The notes beneath the pieces were generated by a model that did not search any database, was not told the DNA's origin, and worked only from the letters and a program-made list of their open reading frames with translations. This document shows positions 38,730-48,642 of a DNA stretch of 64,000 bases, piece by piece. The stretch covers positions 248,001 through 312,000 of the forward strand of contig NZ_JANYGH010000058.1 in the NCBI RefSeq assembly GCF_025362475.1, read 5' to 3'. Position 1 is the stretch's first letter; every line of letters starts with the position of its first letter. This stretch comes from Mucilaginibacter sp. (GTDB lineage: Bacteria; Bacteroidota; Bacteroidia; Sphingobacteriales; Sphingobacteriaceae). The translations under genes and the position numbers were made by a program.

Positions 38730-39921
38730 CAAATCTCCATATCCTAAACACCTCTCCCCTTTTAAAATCTTCCCTTTCCATAGGTAATTCTAAAAATGCT
38801 TCGGTATCTGCTAAGTTAGCAAAATCACCTGAACCATTTCCTTCTACCGGCGAAGCTATTAACTGCCCTTGAATATTACTGTTCAATTTTACCTGCAAAT
38901 AGTACTGCAAAGCCGGCTGAAACCGAAAATCCTTATCTATTACCGCATAAACAGGCGGTTGTTGCGGCAAGCCTAAAGTTGCCCTCAACCATGTTAAAAA
39001 ATAACGGTGCAGGCACATAAATGTGGCCACCGGGTTGCCTGGAAATGCAAAGACCAGTACTTTGCCCTGGTATGTACCAAACCAAAACGGCTTACCAGGG
39101 CGTTGCGCTACTTTATGAAAAGTTTTTTCTACCTGCAGATCCTCCAGTGCCTGTGGAATGTAATCAAACTTCCCCATAGAAATACCTCCACTTAGCAGCA
39201 GCACATCATAATTTTGCAGGCATTGCTGTATCTGTGCCTTCGTAATTTCGGGATCATCCGGAATATGCAAAATATCTGGCTGGAGCCCCTGTTGTTGCAA
39301 AACTGCTTTTACAGTATAGCTATTGGATTTGCGGATCTGGTATGGCGATGGTGTTTCATGTACATCAACCAGTTCATCACCCGATGAAATAATAACCACT
39401 TTAGGCATTTTTTTCACCAGTAGATGGGTTTTACCAACTGATGCAGCCAGGCTGATGATTGCCGGAGAAACCAATTGGCCCGATACTGCCAATACTTCAC
39501 CCTGCTTTTTATCAGCGCCCCGGATATGAATGTTTTGGCCTTGCCTAATCTCCGGGCCATGAATACTGGCCAACCCTGCCCTGATCTCTACATCCTCGTA
39601 CCGGATAATTGTATTGACCGATGCAGGCAATACCGCCCCGGTCATAATCTCGACGCACTCGTTTAACTCAGTAATTTCTATTGGTTCATCGCCCGCAGCT
39701 TGGGTTGCCTTGATATGGAAAGTACTGATATCCTTTTCAATGGCCTGGTAATTTATGGCAATACCATCCATGGTTACCCGGTTAAAAGGAGGCAGATCAC
39801 GATCTGCTGTTATATGTTCGGCCAGTACTTTACCTAATGCCAGTTCAAAGGGTATGGTTTCTTCACCATAGCTCTTTATTTGGGCAAGTATTAGTTTTTC
39901 GGCTTGTTCAACAGTTGTCAT
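38725..39921 (-). CDS. moeA: Molybdopterin molybdenumtransferase MoeA
   Basis: 'LPPFNRVTMDGIAI', 'GEVLAVSGQLVSPAIISLAASVGK', 'SSGDELVDV', 'LLLSGGISMGKFDYI', 'FAFPGNPVA'. Confidence 0.95.
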   Translation of the reverse strand: MTTVEQAEKLILAQIKSYGEETIPFELALGKVLAEHITADRDLPPFNRVTMDGIAINYQAIEKDISTFHIKATQAAGDEPIEITELNECVEIMTGAVLPASVNTIIRYEDVEIRAGLASIHGPEIRQGQNIHIRGADKKQGEVLAVSGQLVSPAIISLAASVGKTHLLVKKMPKVVIISSGDELVDVHETPSPYQIRKSNSYTVKAVLQQQGLQPDILHIPDDPEITKAQIQQCLQNYDVLLLSGGISMGKFDYIPQALEDLQVEKTFHKVAQRPGKPFWFGTYQGKVLVFAFPGNPVATFMCLHRYFLTWLRATLGLPQQPPVYAVIDKDFRFQPALQYYLQVKLNSNIQGQLIASPVEGNGSGDFANLADTEAFLELPMEREDFKRGEVFRIWRFV

Positions 39922-40020
39922 AGTTTTAGTTAAAAGCTAAAGGCAGAAAGCCTAAAGCGTTTTCCTTAATCTTCGAAGTGTATAAATATAAAAACCGTCA
40001 TTGCATCAGCTTTCAGCTTA

Positions 40021-41010
40021 CTATCCGCCAATAGAGGCCATTGATTCATGGAGCCCCGGGTGTATTACGCGCAGTTTTTCGGCCTCCCAGCCATCTTTAG
40101 CGCGGTTTCCAAATGCGTTTAGCAAAACAGTTTGCAAGTCATCATCGCTGGTACCAGCCCGCATCAAATCCTTAATATTCAAACCCCCATCATCATATAA
40201 ACAGGTTTTCAATTCGCCTTGTGGGGTAATCCGGATTCGGTTGCAGGTGCCGCAAAACGTACGCGAATAAGCTGCAATAATTCCAATTGTACCTTTATGA
40301 CCCGGTATTTGATAATTATATGATGTGGAATAAGCCGGATCTGTCAGTTTTTGGATCTGTGGATATTTGGTTTTGATCTCATCCAGGATCCGTACATAAT
40401 CCCACTGTAAACCAGTGTACACGTGTCCGTCGCCATTAAAGGGCATCTCTTCTATAAATCTTACACTTACGGGCAAATCTTTGGTCATTTCAACCAACGG
40501 AATAATATCCTGTGTGTTTTTACCATCCATTACCACAGCATTTATTTTCACCTCCATATCATGTTGCAGCAATGCATCCAAACCTGCCATTACATTGGCA
40601 AACTCGTCGCGGCGGGTAATGGCAAAAAAGCGATTGGCATCCAGTGTATCCAAACTTAGGTTTACAGAGCGTACACCTATTTTTTTAAGTTCGGGTACGT
40701 AAGGTGCCGTTAATACTCCATTTGTAGTGATACTGAGATCCTGTAAACCATCCAGTTGTGAAATAGAGCTGAGCAAAGTCATGATATCTTTACGTACAAA
40801 GGGCTCGCCACCGGTAATACGGATTTTTTGAATACCCATTTTTACTAAAAGGGCACAGCTTTGCAGCATTTCCTCGTAACTCATCAGTTCCTTACGCGAC
40901 AGCCAGTTAAGGCCATCCTCGGGCATACAATAAAAACAGCGCAAATTGCACCTGTCCGTCACCGCAAGGCGAAGGTAATTGATCTTTCGGCCGTGATTAT
41001 CTATCAGCAA
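40021..41010 (-). CDS. moaA: GTP 3',8-cyclase MoaA
   Basis: 'LRLAVTDRCNLRCFYCMPEDG' radical SAM motif, 'RITGGEPFVRKDI', 'FCGTCNRIRITPQGELKTCLYDDGG'. Confidence 0.97.
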   Translation of the reverse strand: MLIDNHGRKINYLRLAVTDRCNLRCFYCMPEDGLNWLSRKELMSYEEMLQSCALLVKMGIQKIRITGGEPFVRKDIMTLLSSISQLDGLQDLSITTNGVLTAPYVPELKKIGVRSVNLSLDTLDANRFFAITRRDEFANVMAGLDALLQHDMEVKINAVVMDGKNTQDIIPLVEMTKDLPVSVRFIEEMPFNGDGHVYTGLQWDYVRILDEIKTKYPQIQKLTDPAYSTSYNYQIPGHKGTIGIIAAYSRTFCGTCNRIRITPQGELKTCLYDDGGLNIKDLMRAGTSDDDLQTVLLNAFGNRAKDGWEAEKLRVIHPGLHESMASIGG

Positions 41011-41183
41011 TTTATAAAATTTACGATGTATACAATTTAATTAACAAATTTGAGGTTTTTAAGTTTAATGATCGTTACTGTAAAAATAAAAATTACAAAT
41101 TTGACCATTGTGGTTTAAATGTACTTTTTATAGCTTAGAATTGAGAATATTAGTCTATTCAAGAATATTATCGAATTTACTAC

Positions 41184-42335
41184 GTGAAAGAATTAAAAGA
41201 CATCGTGAACGCCTTTGATAAGGCAGATAAAATTGGCTTACAAACAGCATTGGCCACGGTTGTGCACGTGGAAGGCTCCTCATACCGCCGGGCCGGCGCC
41301 CGTATGCTGATCACTGAGGATGGGCAGCTTACCGGAGCCATAAGTGGTGGTTGCCTTGAAGGCGATGCCCTGCGCAAAGCCCGCCTGGTAATGGCCCAAA
41401 ACAAGCCTATGCTGGTTACTTATGATACTACCGACGATGATGATGCTAAATTGGGTGTGGGCCTGGGCTGTAACGGCATTATCCATATTTTGATTGAACC
41501 TATTTTTTCCAAAAAACAGGATAACCCGATCAACCTTTTTAAGTTGTTTTTGAGCAAACGCGAGCCTGTTGTGCTCGTTACCCTTTTTACCATGAACAAC
41601 AAACAGGCAGCACAACCCGGCACCTGTTTACTGCTTAATAAGGATGAACGGATAATTGGAGAGTTTCCTGACGATGAGATTAAAGATGCATTACTTACGG
41701 ATGCAAAAAATGTACTGGTAAACGGCAACTCGGTAACCAAAACTTATTTATATGGCGATAAGTTCACCTGCTTTATTGAATTGATGCAACCTGCGGTTTC
41801 ATTAGTGATATTTGGCGCAGGTAATGATGCTATACCATTAGTACAAATAGCGGCTACACTGGGCTGGCTGATATATATGGTTGATGGCCGGTCAAACTAC
41901 GCCATTCCTGAAAGGTTTCCGCTTGCGGAAAAGATTATCATATCAAAACCAGAAAACGTGTTGCCACAGATTATTATTGATGAACGTACTGTAATTATGC
42001 TGATGACACACAACTATAATTACGATCAGTGCGTATTAAAGCAGCTGCTATCGCTCAGCATCTCTTACATAGGGATATTGGGACCAAAAAAACGCTTGCA
42101 AAGAATGCTGGATGAGTTTGCCGATGAAGGCGTAAAAATTACTTCAGAACAATTAGAAAGCGTATTTGGACCGGCAGGTTTAGATATTGGGTCAGAAAAT
42201 GCTGATGAAATTGCGCTATCCATCATTGCCGAAATGCAGGCAGTTTTAAAGAAAAGAGCAGGTACATCGTTACGTTACAAAACCAATATCCATAACCGCG
42301 AACCGGAACAAATTATACGGCAGCCTATGCTATAA
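41184..42335 (+). CDS. xdhC: XdhC/CoxI family protein
   Basis: 'TVVHVEGSSYRRAGARMLITEDGQLTGAISGGCLEGD', 'LGVGLGCNGIIHILIEP', 'YIGILGPKKRLQRML'. Confidence 0.93.
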   Translation: MKELKDIVNAFDKADKIGLQTALATVVHVEGSSYRRAGARMLITEDGQLTGAISGGCLEGDALRKARLVMAQNKPMLVTYDTTDDDDAKLGVGLGCNGIIHILIEPIFSKKQDNPINLFKLFLSKREPVVLVTLFTMNNKQAAQPGTCLLLNKDERIIGEFPDDEIKDALLTDAKNVLVNGNSVTKTYLYGDKFTCFIELMQPAVSLVIFGAGNDAIPLVQIAATLGWLIYMVDGRSNYAIPERFPLAEKIIISKPENVLPQIIIDERTVIMLMTHNYNYDQCVLKQLLSLSISYIGILGPKKRLQRMLDEFADEGVKITSEQLESVFGPAGLDIGSENADEIALSIIAEMQAVLKKRAGTSLRYKTNIHNREPEQIIRQPML

Positions 42336-42354
42336 CCGATAACCAATTAAGCCA

Positions 42355-42942
42355 ATGACCGGGATAATTATACTCGCTGCGGGCTCTTCAAGCCGCTTTG
42401 GATCGCCTAAACAGAACCTTATCTACCAGGGGAAAACTTTACTGCAGCGAGCTATCCAAACTGCAATCACTTCTGCCAGCTGTGAATCGGTACTGGTAGT
42501 ACTGGGAGCCAACGAAGACGAGATAAGACCCCATATATCTGACCAACAGGTGAATATCGTTTACAACCCCCAATGGCAGGAAGGTATGGCCTCATCTATC
42601 AGATTAGGGATATCAGAACTTCAAAGGCTTGAACCCTTAACAACATCAGTTTTGTTAATGTTATGCGACCAGCCATTTGTAGACCCCTTACTTATTTACC
42701 AGCTAACCGAACGAAAAACAGAAAACGATAGTGGTATTGTAGCGTGCGAATACAAAAGCACTTTTGGTGTGCCTGCTTTATTTGATGAAAAATATTTCCC
42801 TCACCTTAAAAGTTTAACAGGGAATGAAGGAGCAAAAAAACTGATCAATTCATATCCCGAAGATGTAGTATCGGTACCTTTTGCCCTGGGAGCTATTGAT
42901 ATCGATACTATTGAAGATTATGAACGATTAAATAACCGGTAA
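42355..42942 (+). CDS. MocA-like molybdenum cofactor nucleotidyltransferase
   Basis: 'IIILAAGSSSRFGSPKQNLIYQGKTLLQRA', 'LMLCDQPFVDPLLIYQL', 'FGVPALFDEKYFPHL'. Confidence 0.92.
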   Translation: MTGIIILAAGSSSRFGSPKQNLIYQGKTLLQRAIQTAITSASCESVLVVLGANEDEIRPHISDQQVNIVYNPQWQEGMASSIRLGISELQRLEPLTTSVLLMLCDQPFVDPLLIYQLTERKTENDSGIVACEYKSTFGVPALFDEKYFPHLKSLTGNEGAKKLINSYPEDVVSVPFALGAIDIDTIEDYERLNNR

Positions 42943-43386
42943 CTACGCTGTAGCCACCAGTTTATTTACGCTTCTGTAAACGTACTCGTTATAGATATGC
43001 CTACGGGCAAACCTTCCAGGCGAATCGGCATTAATCAGTTTTATATAAACTGCCTTAGGTACATCAAAGTATTCATAGGCATTGCCATCTAAAAAAGTAA
43101 TTTTTAACACCTGCGATTTATATTCAAAATCAGCAATATTTGATGAAGAAGTTGTAAGCGTGTATTCGTTTAACGATTGACCGCGGGTTTCTGGCGCAAT
43201 ACTTACCAAAAAGTGGTATGCTTCGATGATGGTTTTACTTTTCTCCTCAGCCTCAATCCTGCTTTCATCCTGGAATTTATCCGGATGCCAGGTTTTCATC
43301 ATGTTGCGGTAGTTGGTTTTTAATTCCTGTAGTTCGGCAGCTTCGTTTACGCCCAAAAGTTTCCTGTAGTCGACAATTTTTTTCAT
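42943..43386 (-). CDS. DnaJ-domain / KTSC-domain fusion protein
   Basis: 'YRNMMKTWHPDKFQDE' J-domain HPD; C-terminal 'FEYKSQVLKITFLDGNAYEYFDVPKAVYIKLINADSPGRF' KTSC-like. Confidence 0.88.
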   Translation of the reverse strand: MKKIVDYRKLLGVNEAAELQELKTNYRNMMKTWHPDKFQDESRIEAEEKSKTIIEAYHFLVSIAPETRGQSLNEYTLTTSSSNIADFEYKSQVLKITFLDGNAYEYFDVPKAVYIKLINADSPGRFARRHIYNEYVYRSVNKLVATA

Positions 43387-43755
43387 GCTATTAATTTAAT
43401 TTTATTGTCGTTGAAGCAGAAAGCGTAAAAATTAAGTGCTTTGTTTTCAAGAAAATAATGGCGCAAAGATACACTTTTAAAATAATAATTTATAGGCTGC
43501 GTTGCGAAATGATTTTAACTTGTTTTGAGGTTAATATTTAGGTTACATTAATGCTGCCGGGAGAAGTGCACAATTGCGTTTCCTGCTTGCAAATTCAACA
43601 GCTCCCCTATCGTCTCTGTACAGTTGGAGACGCAAATATGCGTCTCTACTATTTAAACAAACAAGTTGAGATTCCCCCTTAATAGAAAATGTTATTTATC
43701 CTGCTGTTTTAAAGCTACATTAATCAACAAAAAACACAAGGAGTGACATATAAAA

Positions 43756-44106
43756 TCAAACTTTCCTGAAATAGATCATGGAGGGTAGTTTCCCAAATAC
43801 ATATTCAGTCACTTCGCACAGCCACATTTCCTGATTCAATATTTCGCCGTTGTATTCTTTTAACAGGTAGATGCCACCACCTATTTGCTGCGAATAATCG
43901 TGGATCAGTTGAAGCGTGTCTGCTCCATCAAAAGATTCTTCAGCCAATAAAAGTTCAACCTCATTGCTCCCACTACCAACATAGTCGAGCATAGTATCTG
44001 CGCCCTCCACCATTTCCAGGTCGGCATGTTGGCCTTGCCAGTCGGGGATATCGATGTACCATCTGTTGGTGGGTTCTTTGATAAATTTGTAGGAGGTTTG
44101 GGACAT
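43756..44106 (-). CDS. Conserved hypothetical protein
   Basis: 116 aa with Trp-rich N-terminus 'EPTNRWYIDIPDWQGQ'; no recognised motif. Confidence 0.7.
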   Translation of the reverse strand: MSQTSYKFIKEPTNRWYIDIPDWQGQHADLEMVEGADTMLDYVGSGSNEVELLLAEESFDGADTLQLIHDYSQQIGGGIYLLKEYNGEILNQEMWLCEVTEYVFGKLPSMIYFRKV

Positions 44107-44176
44107 GGGGATAAAATTAATTAATAGGGGTTGAAAAACAAATTTTTTTTATGTTCAATCCGACTCACAGTAAAAC

Positions 44177-44211
44177 AAAAAAGGTTCCACCCAACGGCAG
44201 AACCTTTTTAA
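44177..44211 (-). terminator. Rho-independent terminator downstream of galM
   Basis: Read on -: aaaaaggttctgccgttgggtggaaccttttttgtttt; stem aaaaggttc/gaacctttt plus T-run. Confidence 0.8.
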
Positions 44212-44230
44212 GATCTAAAAAGCTATCAGC

Positions 44231-45394
44231 TTATTTAACTACCGAAAACTTGTATAGTGATTGTGTTTTGTAAGTTTCGCCAGTCTTCAATTCGGTTGAT
44301 GGAAATTGAGGTTGGTTTGGCGAATCTGGATAATGCTGGGTTTCCATAGCAAATGAGGTACGGAACTCATCTTTTAAACCGCGTTTCATGGCATTTTTGG
44401 CTTGCATAAAGTTACCGCTGTAAAACTGTAAACCTGGCTCCTCGGTATATACTTCCATTTTTATACCGCTTTTATCGCCAATTACTGTAGCTATCGGAGT
44501 TGTAATATCGTGTTTGTTCAGTACATAGTTATGATCATAACCTTTGCCATTTTTCAACTGCTCGTTATTATCATTTATCCTTTTGCCAATAGTTTCGGCG
44601 CTGGTGAAATCAAACGGGGTGCCTTTTACACTTTCAATTTTCCCGGTAGGGATCAAACCCGCATCAACGGGAATATAGTTATCAGCATTAACCTGTACCA
44701 GGTGGTTTAATATGGTACCGCTGCCTTCGCCATTAAGGTTAAAAAACGCGTGATTAGTTAGGTTAACTACAGTATTTTTATCAGTATGCGCTTCGTAAAC
44801 GCATTTAAACTCATTATTATCAGTTAAGCTGTATATAACTTTTACAGTTAAGTTGCCGGGAAAACCTTCTTCCATATCTTTAGACAAGTAACTAAGTTCC
44901 AATGTTGATGAATCAATCTGTTTGGCATCCCAAACTACACTCTGGTAACCATTTTTACCGCCATGCAGGGTATTTGGCGGATTGTTGATAGATGATTGAT
45001 AATCCTTACCATCTAACTTAAAATGGCCTTTGGCAATACGGTTACCATAACGGCCAATAGTTGCACCATAATAAGGCTCGGTTGAATTTACAAAACCATC
45101 CACACTCTCAAATCCCAAAACAACATCAGTAAGCTTACCTGTTTTATCGGGCACTAATAAACTAACTATACGACCACCATAATTGGTGAAAGTGGCAGTT
45201 ATCCCATTTTTGTTTTTAAGGGTATATAAGTGGGTTTGTTTTCCATCGATTGTTTTTTCAAATGCTGCAGCGGTGGTTTTGGTACTATCCGTCATGTCGT
45301 TTGTTTTCTTTTGGGTTGAAGTTTGATTACAGGCGGCCAAAGATAAACAGGCCGGCAACATTATTAATGATAGATTTTTAAATAAATGATTCAT
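44231..45394 (-). CDS. galM: Aldose 1-epimerase (galactose mutarotase), lipoprotein
   Basis: Lipobox 'LSLAACNQ'; 'NYGGRIVSLLVPDKTGKLTDVVLGF', 'NPPNTLHGGKNGY', 'LTNHAFFNLNGEG'. Confidence 0.95.
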   Translation of the reverse strand: MNHLFKNLSLIMLPACLSLAACNQTSTQKKTNDMTDSTKTTAAAFEKTIDGKQTHLYTLKNKNGITATFTNYGGRIVSLLVPDKTGKLTDVVLGFESVDGFVNSTEPYYGATIGRYGNRIAKGHFKLDGKDYQSSINNPPNTLHGGKNGYQSVVWDAKQIDSSTLELSYLSKDMEEGFPGNLTVKVIYSLTDNNEFKCVYEAHTDKNTVVNLTNHAFFNLNGEGSGTILNHLVQVNADNYIPVDAGLIPTGKIESVKGTPFDFTSAETIGKRINDNNEQLKNGKGYDHNYVLNKHDITTPIATVIGDKSGIKMEVYTEEPGLQFYSGNFMQAKNAMKRGLKDEFRTSFAMETQHYPDSPNQPQFPSTELKTGETYKTQSLYKFSVVK

Positions 45395-45436
45395 AAGTAG
45401 GTTTTTTATGGTTGGTTTAAAATTAGTATTTTTTGC

Positions 45437-46492
45437 TTATCCTTTAACCTTATAATGCACTTCACTCAAATTCCTTAATCTCTCGGCGGCATACTCAGCT
45501 GTGATATCACGTTGAGGATTAGCCAGCATTTCGTAACCAACCATGAATTTTTTTACCGTTGCAGATCGTAACAAAGGCGGATAAAAATGCATGTGCCAAT
45601 GCCAGTAAGGGTGTTCGCCCATATTTACCGGCGATTGATGCATCCCGGCAGAGTACGGAAATGATGTTTCAAACATATTATCATACCTAACCGTTAGTCT
45701 TTTAATAGCATCAGCAAGGGCTGTTTTTTCCTCATCCGTAAAATAAACAATGCTGGTAATGTGCCTTTTGCTTACTATCATGGTTTCATAAGGCCAAACC
45801 GCCCAAAAAGGAACTAATATCACAAAGTGTTCATTTTCGAAAATAACGCGTTCCTGGCGTTTTAGTTCCAATGCAATATAATCGCCAAGCAGGCTGCGGC
45901 CTTTTTGTTCGAAATGATTTTTCTGCTGCTGGGTTTCTTTAGCTACCTCTACAGGGATACTATTTTGAGCCCAGATCTGGCCGTGTGGGTGCGGATTGCT
46001 ACAGCCCATAATATCACCTTTGTTTTCAAATATCTGGATGTGTTTTATCCATGGGTATGATGAAAGATCCTCAAATTCAGATTGCCAAACATCAACAACC
46101 TTCCTGATCGCGGCTGTTTCCATCTGCGGCAAAGTAAGATCATGCCTGGGCGAAAAACTGATAACCCTGCAAATTCCCTTTTGGCTATTAGCCACTAATA
46201 ACTCGTCATCATTTAAACCACCATCTGGTGTGTTCAGCAATAATGACGAATAGTCGTTTGTAAAAACAAAGCTTGCTTTGTAATCGGGATTTTCACTACC
46301 ATCGGCCCGTTTGTTTGTGGGGCAAAGGTAACATTGCGCATCATACTGAGGTCTTTCATCGGCTTGCGTTGCCTCCACCTTACCCTGCCATGGGCGTTTG
46401 GTACGATGAGGCGATACTAAAATCCAGTCACCGGTTAAAATATTTAAACGGCTATGCGGATGCTCTTTCAGATCAAAACTGTTATTGTCCAT
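45437..46492 (-). CDS. galT: UDP-glucose--hexose-1-phosphate uridylyltransferase
   Basis: '[25 protein letters not shown]', 'CYLCPTN', '[14 protein letters not shown]'. Confidence 0.96.
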   Translation of the reverse strand: MDNNSFDLKEHPHSRLNILTGDWILVSPHRTKRPWQGKVEATQADERPQYDAQCYLCPTNKRADGSENPDYKASFVFTNDYSSLLLNTPDGGLNDDELLVANSQKGICRVISFSPRHDLTLPQMETAAIRKVVDVWQSEFEDLSSYPWIKHIQIFENKGDIMGCSNPHPHGQIWAQNSIPVEVAKETQQQKNHFEQKGRSLLGDYIALELKRQERVIFENEHFVILVPFWAVWPYETMIVSKRHITSIVYFTDEEKTALADAIKRLTVRYDNMFETSFPYSAGMHQSPVNMGEHPYWHWHMHFYPPLLRSATVKKFMVGYEMLANPQRDITAEYAAERLRNLSEVHYKVKG

Positions 46493-46675
46493 TGTATTTT
46501 TGTACAGGTTTTATTGGCCACGGGTAATTGGTTTGTACCCTTTACGTTTCAAAAGTAAAAAAATAAATGTAAACCTTACATTTAAAATAAAAAAGTTGAA
46601 AAAATCTTCTGCCTGCACCTGTTAAATGCTAAGAACACATCAAAAAGCTAAGTAAGCAAAAGATTACTTACCAAT

Positions 46676-46708
46676 AAAAAAAGCGTCGAATGTTCATCCA
46701 ACGCTTTT
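46676..46708 (-). terminator. Rho-independent terminator downstream of the Ala/Lys-rich protein gene
   Basis: aaaaagcgtcgaatgttcatccaacgctttt hairpin with T-run when read on -. Confidence 0.65.
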
Positions 46709-46730
46709 CCTTATATATAATTAACAAAGC

Positions 46731-47204
46731 TTATTTAGTTGTACTGGTCTTTTTCTTAACGGCGGTTGCAGCTTTGGCTGCCACTGCTTTTTTAGCGCCT
46801 TTAATGTCGGCTTCTGCTTTGGCAGTAATAGCTTTTGCTTTGGTTTCTGCTTTCGCTTTAACATCAGCTGCTGCTTTTTTAGCTATTGCAGTTTCAGTTT
46901 TAGCTTCCTGAACAATTGCCTTAGCTTTTTCGGCAGCTTTAGTTTTCAAGTCGGTAGCCGCTACCTTAGCCTTATCAGCAGTTGCGGTAACTTTTGCTGT
47001 TATTGATGCTTTTTCATCTGAAACCTTTTTGCTGGCCGTCGCTTTTTTTGAGATTACTTTCTCTTTCAAATCTTCCAGTTTCTCCTCGGCTGCTTCTTTT
47101 ACATCCTCTGCTGTGTCTTTGGTGCCATCCCAAAGACTTTCTATAGTTTCTTTAACCTTTTCAAAAAATCCCTTTTCTTCAGGTTTGGTTGCGTTGGTAC
47201 TCAT
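46731..47204 (-). CDS. Ala/Lys-rich repetitive, histone H1-like / LEA-like hypothetical protein
   Basis: 157 aa dominated by A, K, E, T with repeated 'AKAET/KAKAI' units and a 'AAKAATAVKKKTSTTK' tail. Confidence 0.75.
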   Translation of the reverse strand: MSTNATKPEEKGFFEKVKETIESLWDGTKDTAEDVKEAAEEKLEDLKEKVISKKATASKKVSDEKASITAKVTATADKAKVAATDLKTKAAEKAKAIVQEAKTETAIAKKAAADVKAKAETKAKAITAKAEADIKGAKKAVAAKAATAVKKKTSTTK

Positions 47205-47366
47205 GATGTTTTTATAGATAAAAGGTAAATATTAATTTGTTATTTAATAATAACCGTTATAATTAAACTTTGTTTTACAGTGAATTAACAAATGATGATT
47301 CAATAAGCTGATACTGTGATAACTGTTTAAATTATAAACCGTACTTTTGCCGGCTATATATAAAAT

Positions 47367-48086
47367 ATGAAATTTCCGAAGTTTGCCGATCTGATACTGT
47401 TTGAGAATGATGATGTGATTGTAGTTAACAAGCCTCCTTTTTTAAGTTCGCTTGATGAACGCGAAGGAGGCGAGGTAAATTTACTAAGGTTGGCAAAAGG
47501 CTATTGGGAAGATGCCCAGATTTGTCACCGTTTAGATAAGGAGACTTCCGGCGCTTTGATCATCGCTAAAAATCCCGAAGCTTACCGGATGGTGAGCATG
47601 CAGTTTGAAAAACGGCAGGTAAAAAAAGTATACCATGCTATTATTGATGGCACTCATACTTTTGATAATTTACTGATAGATCTGCCTATATTAAATGTGG
47701 GCAAAGGCAATGTGACCATTAGTCGCCAAGAAGGCAAACGTGCTGAAACCTGGTTTCAGTCATTAAAATATTTTAAACACTATACATTAGTAGAATGCCG
47801 CCCGGTAACCGGCCGCATGCACCAGATAAGGATACACCTGGCAACTCAAAGGGCTTCAATAGCCGGGGACGAAATGTACAAAGGCGAGCCTGTTTTTCTA
47901 TCCAAAATAAAAAGGAAATACCGTTTAGGTAAGGATCAGGAGGAGTTACCGATTATGAAACGCTTTGCTCTGCACGCTTACGAGGTAACATTTAAAATTA
48001 ATCCTGAGACAGAGGTCACTATACATGCCCCCTATCCCAAGGATTTTGAAACACTTTTAAAACTACTGGAGAAATTTGATAGTTAG
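47367..48086 (+). CDS. RluA-family pseudouridine synthase
   Basis: 'VVNKPPFLSSLDER', 'ICHRLDKETSGALIIAKN', 'VTGRMHQIRIHLA'. Confidence 0.95.
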   Translation: MKFPKFADLILFENDDVIVVNKPPFLSSLDEREGGEVNLLRLAKGYWEDAQICHRLDKETSGALIIAKNPEAYRMVSMQFEKRQVKKVYHAIIDGTHTFDNLLIDLPILNVGKGNVTISRQEGKRAETWFQSLKYFKHYTLVECRPVTGRMHQIRIHLATQRASIAGDEMYKGEPVFLSKIKRKYRLGKDQEELPIMKRFALHAYEVTFKINPETEVTIHAPYPKDFETLLKLLEKFDS

Positions 48087-48119
48087 TTTCCCCATAATTT
48101 TATCCGCTTTGTTTTGCTA

Positions 48120-48293
48120 CTACTCAGTAATTGTGTCTTTCCTGACAGTTAACCTTTCAGTAATTGTATCTCTCTTTAGAGATAATTCCTTCTTAATTGT
48201 AGTTTTTGAAGGAGCAGGAGCTGCATTGTCTTTTTTGCAGGAAAAGTAGCCTGTGGCAATAACTGCCATTAATAGAAATGTAAATTTTTTCAT
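48120..48293 (-). CDS. Small lipoprotein with C-terminal imperfect tandem repeat
   Basis: 'MKKFTFLLMAVIATGYFSCKKD' lipobox-like leader; 'KRDTITERLTVRKDTITE' repeated motif. Start moved to 48293. Confidence 0.6.
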   Translation of the reverse strand: MKKFTFLLMAVIATGYFSCKKDNAAPAPSKTTIKKELSLKRDTITERLTVRKDTITE

Positions 48294-48642
48294 AATTTTA
48301 AAAAAACGGATAGTATTTAGTACAATAGTAATTATAATAAACGCCTCAATCAAATATTACGAAAAAAAAGATAACCACGGGGATAGTTTTAACCAACCGA
48401 TAAGCAATATTAAATTATAGTTAATCGAATTAATTCATTTGCGCTGATTTTGAGGTAGATACCAGTAAAAAGCTTAATTAATATTTTTCTCTCAAACTTA
48501 ATTGCGCTATACTTGGTGTTGCAAACACAAATTAAATATTGTTGCATATTATTGTAAATATTTGATAACTAACCCGTTAATTTTTATTATATGTTTGGTT
48601 TTATCACCGGCGAGTGTATTTTTATCCTAAATTGCTTCCACT

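Noticed and set aside
44231-46492. galM/galT as an anomalous incomplete Leloir operon lacking galK
   Set aside because: galK and the transporter are often placed elsewhere; absence in a 64-kb window is weak evidence of anything unusual.
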